From the NCBI RefSeq assembly GCF_028368935.1, contig NZ_JAQNDK010000001.1:3348001-3412000 (forward strand): a stretch of 64,000 nt of DNA, written 5' to 3'. The notes under the pieces are model-generated. The model was not told the DNA's origin, searched no databases, and saw nothing but the letters and a program-made list of their open reading frames with translations. The position numbers and the translations under genes are program-made. Shown here piece after piece: positions 1-8,378 of this stretch (the first letter of the stretch is position 1; each line of letters starts with the position of its first letter). The DNA comes from Sorangium aterium (GTDB taxonomy: Bacteria; Myxococcota_A; Polyangia; Polyangiales; Polyangiaceae).

Positions 1-415
1 GCTCGTCCAGCTTCTTCTTGAGCGTCTCGAACCGCGCCTTGATCGCCTCCAGCTGGCGGGCGCGGGCCTTGAACTCGGCGAGCGCCTTTTCACGCTCCTC
101 CAGCGTCGAGCTGAGCTGCGACACCTGCGTGCTCGTCGCCTGGAGGTTCTCGTTCAGCTTGCTGATGTCGACGCCGGCCGCCTCGAGCTGCTTCGTCAGC
201 TCCGCGACCTTCGCCTGGGTCGCCTCGAGCTCCTTCTGCGTCTCGGCGAGGCGGCCCTCCGTGGTCTGGTGCTGGCTCTGAAGGCGGTTGTACTTGTCGA
301 GCTGGGCCTTCCACTCCTCCTCGGAGTAGCCGCACCCCAGCGAGGACGACGCGATCACGGCAGGCAGGAAGGCCGCGAAAGCGGTTCTGCGACCTTTCAA
401 GACACGAGGGTGCAT
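1..415 (-). CDS. Coiled-coil lipoprotein, N-terminal part (runs off left edge)
   Basis: The first 138 codons are visible and the gene continues beyond base 1. The start ATG (413-415) is preceded by an AAGGAG Shine-Dalgarno with 7-base spacing. A signal sequence (residues about 10-27) ends in a lipobox SSSLGC with Cys28 as lipidation site, so an outer-membrane or periplasm-facing lipoprotein is expected. From about residue 40 it is a continuous heptad-rich coiled coil full of Glu, Gln, Lys and Leu (for example RLAETQKELEATQ and KLNENLQAT). Lipoproteins with this layout often carry a C-terminal OmpA peptidoglycan-binding domain, but that part is outside the window, so the function is inferred only. 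A TAGAGT hexamer lies just upstream of the Shine-Dalgarno. Confidence 0.75.
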   Translation of the reverse strand, partial: MHPRVLKGRRTAFAAFLPAVIASSSLGCGYSEEEWKAQLDKYNRLQSQHQTTEGRLAETQKELEATQAKVAELTKQLEAAGVDISKLNENLQATSTQVSQLSSTLEEREKALAEFKARARQLEAIKARFETLKKKLDE

Positions 416-700
416 GAGCACGCTCCTTCACTCTAGTTGGTGAACATGAGCTGGGGCCGATCGCCCGGCCCGCGCCCGGTTCCAGGGGACAGCGGCCTGT
501 CAGGCCGTGCGGAGGCGTACCCTACCGAGGTCGCGCGCGATTGTAAAAGGCCGTATCGAGCCGCCCGACCCGCTGCCTCGTGCGCCTCTCTCCGTCGCCG
601 CGCCCCATCACCGCGTCAGCCAGGCGCGGCGCGCTGACGCGGCGCGTGTATGCGCCATCGCAACACGGGTGCGCTTGTCCATTGTTCCCGCCTGCGCACC
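416..700. other. Divergent intergenic region, left-edge lipoprotein / icd
   Basis: About 300 bases between the two divergent starts. I see no supported gene here. The open frames in it lack a Shine-Dalgarno and resemble nothing. The stretch 535-560 is locally AT-richer. The only recognisable element is the -10-like hexamer just before icd, listed separately. Confidence 0.4.
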
Positions 701-703
701 TGC

Positions 704-709
704 TATTGG
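704..709 (+). promoter_or_regulatory. Putative -10 of leaderless icd transcript
   Basis: TATTGG, preceded by TGC (extended -10 form), ends 8 bases before the icd ATG. There is no Shine-Dalgarno in between. A weak -35 TTGTTC lies 16 bases upstream (682-687). It fits the recurrent leaderless pattern of this window, though its last base departs from TANNNT. Confidence 0.35.
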
Positions 710-717
710 GACGGCCC

Positions 718-1734
718 ATGGCCTATCGCATCACGCTGATCCCGGGCGACGGCATCGGCCCGGAGGTCGTGACGGCGACTCAGGATGTGGTCTCCGCCGC
801 CGGCGTCGCCGTCGACTGGGAGATCCACCACGCGGGCATCGAGGTCGCGAAGCTGACTGGATCGCCGCTCCCCCTCCCCGTGATCGACGCCGTGCGGAAG
901 AACCGGATCGCCCTGAAAGGCCCGGTGACGACGCCGATCGGGGGCGGGTTCCGCTCGGTCAACGTGACGCTCCGGCAGACGCTCGATCTCTACGCGAACG
1001 TGCGGCCGATCCGCAGCCTGCCGGGCGTCGACACGCGGTTCGACGTCGACATGGTCATCGTGCGCGAGAACACCGAGGGGCTCTACGCCGGGCTCGAGCT
1101 CATGATCCTGCCCGGCGTGGCCCAGAGCATCAAGCTCACGACCGAGCGGGGCTCGACGCGCATCGCGGAGTTCGCGTTCCGGTACGCGAAGGAGCACGGC
1201 CGGAGCAAGGTGACGATCGTCCACAAGGCGAACATCATGAAGATCTCCGACGGCCTCGCGCTCGACTGCGCGCGGAGGGTGGCCGTGGGGCACCCCGAGA
1301 TCCAGCTCGGCGAGATGATCGTCGACGCGGCCGCCATGACGATGGTCCGCGATCCGAACCGGCTCGGCGTGATCGTGACGGAGAACCTCTACGGCGACAT
1401 CCTCTCGGACCTCGGGGCCGGCCTGGTCGGCGGGCTCGGGATCGTGCCCGGCGCGAACATCGGCGACGACGCGGCGGTCTTCGAGGCGGTGCACGGGTCG
1501 GCGCCGGACATCGCGGGCAAGGGCTACGCGAACCCGACGGCGCTCGTGCAGAGCGCCGTGATGATGCTGCGGCACCTCGGCGAGCACGACGCGGGCGATC
1601 GGATCGAGCGGGCGCTGACGACGCTCTACCGGGCCGGCCAGGTGCGCACGCGCGACCTTGGCGGCGCCGCGAGCACAGGCGACTTCACCCGGGCGCTCTG
1701 CGCGGAGATCGAAAGGCCTCGCGCGGAGGCCTAG
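718..1734 (+). CDS. icd: NAD-type isocitrate dehydrogenase
   Basis: A 338-residue beta-decarboxylating dehydrogenase of the isocitrate/isopropylmalate family, predicted to convert isocitrate to 2-oxoglutarate in the TCA cycle in the cytosol. Residues 6-17 carry LIPGDGIGPEVV. The substrate loop FRSVNVTLRQTLDLYANVRP lies at about 78-97 with Arg86 and Arg96, RENTEGLYAG at 116-125, the catalytic Lys in HKANIMK at about 170, and the metal Asp residues in YGDILSDL at about 225-232. The HGSAPDIAGKGYANPTA motif matches NAD-using members. The short length and RENTEGLYAG favour the IDH3-like NAD form over LeuB. Homoisocitrate or tartrate dehydrogenase activity cannot be excluded from sequence. Start: ATG with no Shine-Dalgarno and a -10-like hexamer 8 bases upstream, so it may be leaderless. 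Confidence 0.88.
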   Translation: MAYRITLIPGDGIGPEVVTATQDVVSAAGVAVDWEIHHAGIEVAKLTGSPLPLPVIDAVRKNRIALKGPVTTPIGGGFRSVNVTLRQTLDLYANVRPIRSLPGVDTRFDVDMVIVRENTEGLYAGLELMILPGVAQSIKLTTERGSTRIAEFAFRYAKEHGRSKVTIVHKANIMKISDGLALDCARRVAVGHPEIQLGEMIVDAAAMTMVRDPNRLGVIVTENLYGDILSDLGAGLVGGLGIVPGANIGDDAAVFEAVHGSAPDIAGKGYANPTALVQSAVMMLRHLGEHDAGDRIERALTTLYRAGQVRTRDLGGAASTGDFTRALCAEIERPRAEA

Positions 1735-1759
1735 CGGAGGGCATCCTGATCCCGCAGAC

Positions 1760-2596
1760 GTGGGATCCGCCTTCACGTGGCTGCTCGAGTGGTGCGCCGA
1801 GCTCGTCGGCGCGACGGATGGGGCTGCCGGCGCCACGGGCGACGAGGCGAGGCGCCGGCGGCGGCTTGTGCTGTTCCTCGCGCTCTCGTCCATCGTCGCG
1901 GCGAGCTACTTCCTCAGCGAGATCTGGGGCGTGAAGGGCCTGCTCCCCGCCGTCACATTCTTCGTGCTCGCGGTGCAGGCGACGCGCGCCGTCCTCGACG
2001 CGCGCGCGTCGCTGTGGCGCGCCGCCGCGCTCGACCTCGACGACCCGGCGCAGCGCCCGCGCGCTGGCGCGGATCCGTGGTTCTCTCCGCCGACGGCGAG
2101 GGTCCTGCGCGCGCTGGCCGCCGTGATCGACGCCACGCGCCGCGAGCGCTACGCGGCCGCGCTGGAGCGGCTCCCGTCGGTCGATCGGGCCGCGCTCCGG
2201 CCCGACGAGGCGCGGCTGCTCGAAGCGGCCCGCGCGCTGCTCTCCCTGGGCCTCGGCGACCCGACGCGCGCGGCGCAGCAGGCGATCGTCGCGCTGCCCA
2301 CGGGGATCGACGCCATCGACGCGCGGCTCGGCCGCGTGGTGATCGCCGACGCGTGGAAGAGCCCCGCGCGGCTCGAGGCGATCGATCGCGCGTGGCGGCA
2401 GGAGCTCCAGGGCGGCGTGGCGTCCGAGGCGCTCGAGCGCCTCCTGTCGCTGTCGCGGCTGCGCCTCGCGCCGCACGCGGTGGAGGCGCTCCAGCCGGTC
2501 GAGGCGCGCGCGCTGTCGGCCGAGGCCTGGTCGATCGGCGAGGAGGAGCTCGCCGCGGCGCTCGAGTCCCGCGCGCGGAGCGGCGTCTACCGCTGA
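1760..2596 (+). CDS. Two-helix membrane protein, function unknown
   Basis: About 278 residues from a GTG start 25 bases after the icd stop; GGAGG lies about 20 bases upstream, so the start is only probable. I do not recognise the family. After a short N-terminus there are two hydrophobic segments, roughly residues 36-55 (LVLFLALSSIVAASYFLSEIW) and 58-77, joined by a short loop. A long cytosol-compatible Ala/Arg/Leu-rich helical domain with several SLGLGDP/ALPTG-like turns follows. That helical part resembles an alpha-solenoid but no canonical TPR motif is clear. It is probably cotranscribed with icd because the gap is short and no terminator is visible. Confidence 0.7.
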   Translation: MGSAFTWLLEWCAELVGATDGAAGATGDEARRRRRLVLFLALSSIVAASYFLSEIWGVKGLLPAVTFFVLAVQATRAVLDARASLWRAAALDLDDPAQRPRAGADPWFSPPTARVLRALAAVIDATRRERYAAALERLPSVDRAALRPDEARLLEAARALLSLGLGDPTRAAQQAIVALPTGIDAIDARLGRVVIADAWKSPARLEAIDRAWRQELQGGVASEALERLLSLSRLRLAPHAVEALQPVEARALSAEAWSIGEEELAAALESRARSGVYR

Positions 2597-2700
2597 GCCG
2601 GCGGCTCACCGCGGCGGCAGCAGTCGGGTCACAGCAGTCGGGTCACAGCAGGCGGCTCACCGCGGCGGCTCGCGGCGGCTCACCGCGGCGGCTCGCGCGG
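2597..2700. repeat. Short tandem repeats between convergent genes
   Basis: A 14-base unit (cagcagtcgggtca) occurs twice in tandem. It is flanked by copies of a roughly 23-base unit built on cggcggctcaccgcggcgg, seen three times. The last copy enters the 3' end of the lipoprotein gene on the minus strand (stop 2680-2682), so its final residues (PREPPR) are encoded by repeat. No hairpin with a T-tract is apparent. Confidence 0.7.
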
Positions 2701-3390
2701 CACGGCGGGCGCGACCTCGCGCACGAGGCGGAGGCCGCCGAGCGAGATCTCGACCACAGCGGCGAGCCGCTCCGCCACGAGCTGCTCCGCCGAGGGCCCC
2801 GCGGCGCGCGTCTCCGCGATGAAGGCGAAGCAGCGCCGGCCGGAGCCGCCGAAGGCGACCGCGAAGCCGTCGATCGGCGCTCCCGGCGGGGTGTCGGCGA
2901 CACCGATCGCCACGACCGTGTCGAACCCTTCCGGCACGTCGATCCGGCGCTCGGCGGCGGTGAGGCCCTCGCCGGGGCTCGGCAGGTCGCGCCAGAGCCG
3001 CGCGCGCGCCTCGCACGCCGCGCGGCTCGCGCGGCCGTCCTCGCGCCAGGTGCGCACGAGCAGCGACGTCGACGACGCGGCGTGGGTCGCGACGAGCCAG
3101 GGGCCCTCGCCGTCCTCGACGCGGAAGCCGCGCGCATCGGGCAGCGGGAGCCGGAGATCGAAGCGATCCGAGCGGTATTCACCGCGCTCCCCGTCGCCGA
3201 GCGTCGACGCCGCCTGCGCTGGCGGCGCGGGCCTCGGCGGCTCGGGCGGCGCGGCTGGCGCCGGCGCGCACGCGGGCACCAGGGCGAGCAGCGCGGCGGC
3301 CGGCGCGAGGGCGCGGCGCGGCGCGCGCGCCTTCGGCTGCGACCCGTGCCCCGGCGCTCCGCCGGGCTCGGCGCGCGACGCGGACCTCAT
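2680..3390 (-). CDS. Probable lipoprotein, function unknown
   Basis: 236 residues. The ATG at 3388-3390 overlaps the stop of the upstream Smr gene in an ATGA, implying translational coupling. The N-terminus is basic (residues 1-27), followed by a hydrophobic segment ALAPAAALLALVPAC, where the Cys (about residue 41) fits a lipobox. A Pro/Ala linker follows, then a roughly 170-residue globular region with no family I recognise (YRSDRFDLRLPLPDARGF, then EGFDTVVAIGV). The globular part looks like a periplasmic domain of mixed alpha/beta composition. It is the last gene of the minus-strand cluster starting at 6141. Confidence 0.68.
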   Translation of the reverse strand: MRSASRAEPGGAPGHGSQPKARAPRRALAPAAALLALVPACAPAPAAPPEPPRPAPPAQAASTLGDGERGEYRSDRFDLRLPLPDARGFRVEDGEGPWLVATHAASSTSLLVRTWREDGRASRAACEARARLWRDLPSPGEGLTAAERRIDVPEGFDTVVAIGVADTPPGAPIDGFAVAFGGSGRRCFAFIAETRAAGPSAEQLVAERLAAVVEISLGGLRLVREVAPAVPREPPR

Positions 3391-4244
3391 CGCGTGAGCA
3401 GCACGAGCAACGCGCCTGCGCCGCCCTCCACGTCCGGGGCCGTCGCGAAGGCGGCGACGTGGCGGGCGACGCGGCCGTTGCTGAGCCAGGCCGCGATCTC
3501 GCCGCGGAGCACGGCGTGGCCGCCGGGCGAGTGGTTGCCCTTGCCGTGGACGATGGCGACGACGCGGTCTCCGTCGCGCTGCCGCTTGCAGACGAACGCC
3601 TCGACGGCCTCGCGCGCCGCCTCGAGCCTCAGGCCGTGCAGATCGAGGGTGCCGTCGACGGCGTAGCGTGCGCGGCGGAGCCGCCTGAGCTCGCGCGGAT
3701 CGACGTCGAGGCGCCGGCCCTCGATGCGCTCGCTGTCGTCCGTGGTCTCGAACTTGATCCCCTCGATGACGAGCGAGCGCATGCGCGAGCGCGCGTCCTC
3801 GTCCGGGTCGAACGCGATCGTCGGGAGCGCGGCCCGCTCGACGCGGCTGGCGGTGACCGGGATCCGGGTCGCGCGATCCTCGAGCACGCGGACGCCGGCC
3901 ATGTAAATGGCGAAGGTCTCGGGGTCGACGGGCCGCGGCGCCTGCTCGGCGCCTGCCCGCGGCGCCGCGCCGGCGCCCGGGGGCGCGATCGATCTCGCCT
4001 TCGTCTTCGCCTCGGGCGCGGACGCTGTCGCCTTGGCCTTCGCCTCGGGCGAGGACGCCGTCGCCTTGGTCTTGGCCTCGGGCGCCGGCTTGGCCTTGGG
4101 CTTGTTCAGCTGCCGGAGCGTGGCGAACGGCTGATAGAACGCCTCATCCGCCTTGCGCGCCGCCGCCTTCGCGGCTCGCGCCGGGCTGGCCGCCGATTTC
4201 GGGTCTCTCTCGCGCTTCGCGCCCTTCGCCATCCCCCAGAACAT
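3387..4244 (-). CDS. Smr-domain protein
   Basis: 285 residues from ATG 4242-4244, or 281 from the in-frame ATG 4230-4232; neither has a strong Shine-Dalgarno. Residues about 20-35 (FYQPFATLRQL) match the usual N-terminus of bacterial Smr proteins. A low-complexity Lys/Ala/Pro tract with three imperfect copies of PEAKTKATAS follows. The C-terminal Smr domain carries LDLHGLRLEAAREAVEAF, then VAIVHGKGNHSPGG with the HGKG signature, and ends in GGAGALLVLL. Smr domains bind or cleave nucleic acids; in bacteria, stand-alone members act in RNA or DNA quality control. The N-terminal 100 bases overlap the upstream 94-codon frame. It is coupled to the downstream lipoprotein through ATGA. Confidence 0.85.
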   Translation of the reverse strand: MFWGMAKGAKRERDPKSAASPARAAKAAARKADEAFYQPFATLRQLNKPKAKPAPEAKTKATASSPEAKAKATASAPEAKTKARSIAPPGAGAAPRAGAEQAPRPVDPETFAIYMAGVRVLEDRATRIPVTASRVERAALPTIAFDPDEDARSRMRSLVIEGIKFETTDDSERIEGRRLDVDPRELRRLRRARYAVDGTLDLHGLRLEAAREAVEAFVCKRQRDGDRVVAIVHGKGNHSPGGHAVLRGEIAAWLSNGRVARHVAAFATAPDVEGGAGALLVLLTR

Positions 4245-4428
4245 CGCTCGCGAGGCCGCGGAGTGCAAACCGGACGGCTTCGATGCCGGCGAGCTGCCCG
4301 TCCTCGAAGTGCCAGTCGGGGTCGTCGAGGCCGGGGAAGTCGTGCGGGTTGCGGATGTCCTCGGCCGTGAGCGTGGGGATGAGGCGCCGCGCGAGGTCGA
4401 TGACCTTGGCCCTCTGCGCTCCCTCCAT
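4144..4428 (-). CDS. Small acidic protein of unknown function overlapping Smr gene
   Basis: 94 residues from ATG 4426-4428. The central part (VIDLARRLIPTLTAEDIRNP followed by HDFPGLDDPDWHFEDGQLAGIEAV) has a clearly protein-like composition. The same frame reads on sensibly upstream of the ATG (PAELFHRIFELLAD) but offers no ATG, GTG or TTG there. The start is therefore uncertain, or an upstream start was lost. The last roughly 33 codons (Glu/Gly/Arg-rich) lie over the beginning of the Smr gene in another frame and look like random translation, so the native protein may end near residue 62. Family not recognised. Confidence 0.55.
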   Translation of the reverse strand: MEGAQRAKVIDLARRLIPTLTAEDIRNPHDFPGLDDPDWHFEDGQLAGIEAVRFALRGLASDVLGDGEGREARERPEIGGQPGASREGGGAQGG

Positions 4429-4585
4429 GTCGGCGAGCAGCTCGAAGATGCGATGGAAGAGCTCGGCGGGCGAGGGGGGCGGCTTGCGGCGCGCCGGGGC
4501 GGGCCGCGTCGTGAGAGCGCATCGGGCGCAGCATACGCCATCGGGCCGAGCGCGCCGCGCCCCGCCGCCCGACCGCGCGTGGAGC

Positions 4586-5593
4586 TCAGCCGCCTCCCGC
4601 GCGCGGGAGCGCGGGCCGCGGCGAGGGGAAGCAGGGCTCCGCCGGCACCCCGAAGGCAGCCAGCGTGAGCACCGGCATGATGGCGCCGAACACGCCGAGC
4701 CCCATGAAGGCCGCGATCCCGAGGTGCAGCAGGGAGGTGGCCACGACGACGGCGCGCCGGGTGAGCCGTGGCCAGATCAGGAAGGCGTACCCGAGCTCCA
4801 CGGCGAGCACGGACCACCCAGCGGCCTGCGCGACCCACGGGTGACTCGCCAGCCAGGAGAAATCGAGCTGGCGATACTCCGGGAGCATCACCGAGCGCCA
4901 GATCGCCTCACCGTTCCACCAGGCTTGGCCTGCAGCCTTTTCCAGTCCGCTCGCCAGGTAGGCGACGCAGAGGTGCAGCTGGACGACGCGCAGCCCGAGC
5001 CGCGCGGCAGGCGTCGGCTCGTCGGGCGCGCAGGCGAGGGCGCGACGTGACCCATGCCCCCGCCGATCGAAGGACAGCGCCGCGCCGGAGGGCACCCAGA
5101 CGAGATAGAAAAGAAAGATGTTGGCGAACACGTCGGCTCCGTAGACGGTCGGGTCCGCCGTCACCATCAGCATCCTGTGGGTGCTCCAGGCGAGCAGCGC
5201 AGCGGCCCTCGTCCTGAGGCCACAGAGCAGCGCGGCCAGGGAGAGCGCGTAGACGGCTCCGGTGCCCACGAGGATCGGGGCTTCGCCGATCCCGAGCGGG
5301 GCGAGGAGCGCGGTCAGCCAACCGATGCCGGGCAGCTCGCGCGGGGTGAACGCGTCCCGGAGCGGGTCCTGCAGGATGCCCGCGGGGCCGTAGAGATCGA
5401 AGAGCAGCGGAGCGACGAGCGCCGCCTGGGTGAGGAGCACGGCGGCGAGCCCGATGCGGAGCGCCGCGAGGGGCATGGCGGACGCCGGGGCGAGCGCGAA
5501 CCGTTCGATCGCCGAGGCCGCCGAGGCCAGCGCGGAGACCGGGAAGAGCCCGGCCCTGCCCGAGGCGCCGCTCGGCTCGCTGCTCACGGTCAC
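4586..5593 (-). CDS. HTTM / vitamin K-dependent gamma-carboxylase-like membrane protein
   Basis: 335 residues. The GTG start (5591-5593) overlaps the upstream stop as GTGA, with AGGGCGG upstream, so the two genes are translationally coupled. The protein is polytopic. It opens with LRIGLAAVLLTQAALVAPLLFDLYGPAGIL, has a conserved-looking loop with WSTHRMLMVTADPTVYGADV, and then QLHLCVAYLASGLEKAAGQAWWNGEAIW, a segment typical of HTTM-domain proteins (YxxSGLxK, W.NG.A). HTTM proteins are related to the gamma-carboxylase fold; their bacterial substrates are mostly unknown. The adjoining gene is the usual type of soluble partner, so a two-protein membrane unit is likely. Confidence 0.82.
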   Translation of the reverse strand: MTVSSEPSGASGRAGLFPVSALASAASAIERFALAPASAMPLAALRIGLAAVLLTQAALVAPLLFDLYGPAGILQDPLRDAFTPRELPGIGWLTALLAPLGIGEAPILVGTGAVYALSLAALLCGLRTRAAALLAWSTHRMLMVTADPTVYGADVFANIFLFYLVWVPSGAALSFDRRGHGSRRALACAPDEPTPAARLGLRVVQLHLCVAYLASGLEKAAGQAWWNGEAIWRSVMLPEYRQLDFSWLASHPWVAQAAGWSVLAVELGYAFLIWPRLTRRAVVVATSLLHLGIAAFMGLGVFGAIMPVLTLAAFGVPAEPCFPSPRPALPRAGGG

Positions 5594-6141
5594 GGCGCGC
5601 CGCCCTTCGCGCGCGAGGCGGCCTGGAACCTGCGCCGGGGGACGAGCTTCGCCTGGTAGATCAGGCCCCACGTCGGCCGCTTGCCCTCGCGGTATTCCTG
5701 CATCGACGGGAGATCGCAGACCTCCAGCCGGACGATCACGCTCGCGGCTCCTGGGTACCTCGCGAGCACCTTGCCTGCCCACGAGGCCGCGAGCGAGCGC
5801 CGCAGCGACTCGTCCTCTTCGGTCATGAAGAGCGCCACGATGCTCCTGACCCGGAGATCCGCCTCGTGGTTCGCCCCGGACTCCAGGACGTCGGAGATCA
5901 CCCTCCCTCGCGCGTCCGTCACCTGAAACCTCGCCCAGGGCAGCGCGCTGACCGAGGGAGCGAAGAAGTTGTAGCCGCTGTCGGCCCCGGAGAGCGCCCC
6001 GTAATACGCGGCCGCCTGGCCGAGCCGCCCCGCCTCGCGCAGATCGACCTGGAGCGCCCCGAGCACGACGAAGCCGAGGTGCGCTGCCGCCGCGGCCATG
6101 GCCAACGGGGCGAGGCGCCGACGTCCTTGTCTTCCACCCAT
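5590..6141 (-). CDS. HTTM-associated membrane-anchored protein
   Basis: 183 residues from ATG 6139-6141, chosen because GGAGGGAG lies directly upstream. One N-terminal hydrophobic segment (residues about 10-32, LAPLAMAAAAAHLGFVVLGAL) anchors a mostly extracytoplasmic domain (YNFFAPSVSALPWARFQVTD; then VIVRLEVCDLPSMQEYREG). Its stop overlaps the GTG start of the HTTM gene. I infer a partner role only from this coupling; the domain itself is not one I can name with certainty. First gene of the cluster 6141-2680. Confidence 0.72.
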   Translation of the reverse strand: MGGRQGRRRLAPLAMAAAAAHLGFVVLGALQVDLREAGRLGQAAAYYGALSGADSGYNFFAPSVSALPWARFQVTDARGRVISDVLESGANHEADLRVRSIVALFMTEEDESLRRSLAASWAGKVLARYPGAASVIVRLEVCDLPSMQEYREGKRPTWGLIYQAKLVPRRRFQAASRAKGGAP

Positions 6142-6298
6142 GAGGCTCCCTCCGCCGGCCCCCGCGCTCGAGGACCGGCACCTCCCCGCGGCGCGCGCGG
6201 AGTCATCGGTTCTCCGGCTGGACCAATCCTGCGGTTTCCACACAGCGCGACGCGACGAACGGGGCCCGCCGCGCCCAGGCGGCGCTCCTGGATCGAGG

Positions 6299-6694
6299 TC
6301 AGCGAGGCTCTTCGAGGCTCATGATCGGCCCGGAGGGGTCCTCTGCCGGCGCTGCATCCGATCGCCCGTGGTCAAGGGGCCGCCCGTAGGGATGGAAGTC
6401 CCCGTAGGGCCGGACCGGTCTGAACGGCCGGAAGCTCCCATACGGCCTGTACGGCCTGTGCGGCCGGAAGTACCCATACGGCCTGTATGGCCAGAATGGC
6501 CTGAACGGCCGGAAATTCCCATGGTAAGGGACATCATCCGGGGGAAACCAGGCGTCGGGAAAGTCCGAGCTCGTTGTCTCCTCGACGAGCACGAGATCCT
6601 GGATGGGTGTCGTGCTCTCCGCAGCAGCGATCTGCGCGGTGCCGAGCGCCATTCCGGACAGCGTCAGGGCCCCGAGCGCTTTCACCAGCTTCAT
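6299..6694 (-). CDS. Secreted Arg/Pro/Tyr-rich repeat protein
   Basis: 131 residues from ATG 6692-6694, with AAAGGA 7 bases upstream; the preceding GTG is an alternative. A signal peptide with likely cleavage after AQIAAAES is followed by a spacer and then a low-complexity region (about residues 60-110). That region repeats FRPFRP, YRPYG and FRPHRPYRPYG units of alternating aromatic, Arg and Pro residues. The nucleotide sequence (6390-6530) shows the same repeats (ggccggaa, cggcctg). I cannot assign a function; such tracts occur in secreted structural or surface proteins. Confidence 0.66.
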   Translation of the reverse strand: MKLVKALGALTLSGMALGTAQIAAAESTTPIQDLVLVEETTSSDFPDAWFPPDDVPYHGNFRPFRPFWPYRPYGYFRPHRPYRPYGSFRPFRPVRPYGDFHPYGRPLDHGRSDAAPAEDPSGPIMSLEEPR

Positions 6695-6951
6695 CACGGA
6701 ATCCTTTCACGATGCGAGCGCCTTGCCGGGCGTCATCCCGTGCAGGCTGCGTCCATGGCGATGCAAGCGTGAGGCCCGTTCGCGGCGGACCGCTGGCTCC
6801 GCGCGCGGCGGCGCGGGTTCCTGACAACCGCGGCTCGGCGCCGCGCGCGCGCCTCGCACGCCCCGGGGCGTCGCGTGTGCGCGCGGTGGACAGCGACCGA
6901 CACCGGCCTGAGCGCGTGCGCGTCGCTATCGACGCGACGCCCCTGCCCGGC

Positions 6952-8157
6952 TCAGGGCGAGATCAGGACATTCGCCAGATCATCGACGATCCTGCCGACA
7001 TCGCCGCCCTCGAGATTGACGAGCACGGTGATAGAAGCATCCTTGTCGACCGCGTAATAAGACGACGACGTGAAGCCCCAGATACCACCGTCGTGACCGA
7101 CCAGGACGCCGAGCGGAGATTCCCGGCGCGACAGCCCGAGGCCGTACCCGGTGACCTCGCCGAGGGGCGCGTCGACCCACGCGGTCATCTCTTCGAGCTC
7201 GGCGGGGCCGAGCAGCGCGCCGTCGAGCACCTTGCGGTAGAAGCTCGTGAGGTCACCCGTGGTCGAGACCAGCGCGCCCGCCGCGCCCGCCGCGGACGCG
7301 TCGATCGCGGAGGTCATCTCGACGAGCTCCCCTCGGCTCCGCCCGTAACCGTGCACGAGGCCGGGCACGGCCTCCTCGGCGCCGTCGAGGTACGTGTGCG
7401 CGAGCCCCGCCGGCTCGAGGACGCGGCTGCGGAGCAGCTCGCCGATCGGCTCTCCCGAGGCCGCCTCGACGATCAGGCCGGCGATGATGTAGTTCGTGTT
7501 GGAGTAGGCGAAGCCGCGCCCTGGCTCGAAATACGGCGGCTTCGACGCCGCGAGCTCGATGAGCTCCGCGGGTGTCCACGTGCGCGTCGGATCGTCGAGG
7601 GCCGCGGTCCAGAACTCGTCGAGCGCCGTGTAGTCGAAGATACCGCTCGTGTGGTTCAGGATCTGTCGCACGGAGATCTTCTCTCCGTGGGGGACACCGC
7701 CGACGTACGCGGATACGGTATCGTCGAGCGACAGCCGGCCTTCTGCGCGGAGCATCAGCGCCAGCGTGGAGACGAAGGTCTTCGTGATGCTCCCTGCGCG
7801 GAAGAGATCGCCGGGCTGGATGGCCACGTCGGCCTCGGTGTCCGCGACCCCCGCGGCGCCGAGCCAGCTGCACCCGCCGAGGTGCACGGCGGCGGCCGCG
7901 CCGGGGAGCCGCTGCGCTTCCACGGCCGCGTCGAGCGCTCTCTGGAGCTCCAGCGAGAGCTCGTCGCAGCCGGCGCCCGGCGTATCGCCTGAGCCGCCGG
8001 GTCCAGCGGCGGCGCTGCCGACTCCGACGCTCCCACCGCCGTCGTCGTCCGCGGTGGCCACCGTGTCGAGCGGAGCAGGCGAGGAGCTCATGCACCCCGC
8101 GAGCAGGACAACGCCGATGCAAGAGAAGAAAGCGGTCGGCCGAAGAACACGGCGCAT
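6952..8157 (-). CDS. Serine beta-lactamase-like lipoprotein (class C / DD-peptidase fold)
   Basis: 401 residues from the ATG at 8155-8157. The upstream ATG (8170-8172) has GGGGAGG only 2 bases away, whereas GGAG is better spaced for the inner ATG. Lipobox VVLLAGC, then a Gly/Ser/Asp linker to about residue 60, then the catalytic domain. The SxxK motif is SITK (nucleophile Ser), the second motif is YSN in FAYSNTNYIIAG, and the third is HDG in VGHDGGIWG. The family includes esterases, DD-peptidases, D-aminopeptidases and class C beta-lactamases; the exact substrate cannot be read from the sequence. Location is probably the outer membrane or periplasm. Confidence 0.85.
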   Translation of the reverse strand: MRRVLRPTAFFSCIGVVLLAGCMSSSPAPLDTVATADDDGGGSVGVGSAAAGPGGSGDTPGAGCDELSLELQRALDAAVEAQRLPGAAAAVHLGGCSWLGAAGVADTEADVAIQPGDLFRAGSITKTFVSTLALMLRAEGRLSLDDTVSAYVGGVPHGEKISVRQILNHTSGIFDYTALDEFWTAALDDPTRTWTPAELIELAASKPPYFEPGRGFAYSNTNYIIAGLIVEAASGEPIGELLRSRVLEPAGLAHTYLDGAEEAVPGLVHGYGRSRGELVEMTSAIDASAAGAAGALVSTTGDLTSFYRKVLDGALLGPAELEEMTAWVDAPLGEVTGYGLGLSRRESPLGVLVGHDGGIWGFTSSSYYAVDKDASITVLVNLEGGDVGRIVDDLANVLISP

Positions 8158-8378
8158 CGATCGGGTCTCCATGGCCTCCCCGTGAGGTCCACTGCTGCGC
8201 TCCGCGGCGCCGCTCCCGATCTCCCGGGGCGGCCCCGCGAAGGGCGCGCATCAAGACGCGACAGGTCCGACCGTGTCAACCGGCCCGCGCAGGCGCGAGT
8301 GCTCTCGCCCACGCTGGACGTCGATAGCGCAGCTTATCGCGTGTGCCGGCGGACAGGCCGTTCCCACGAATCACGCGG

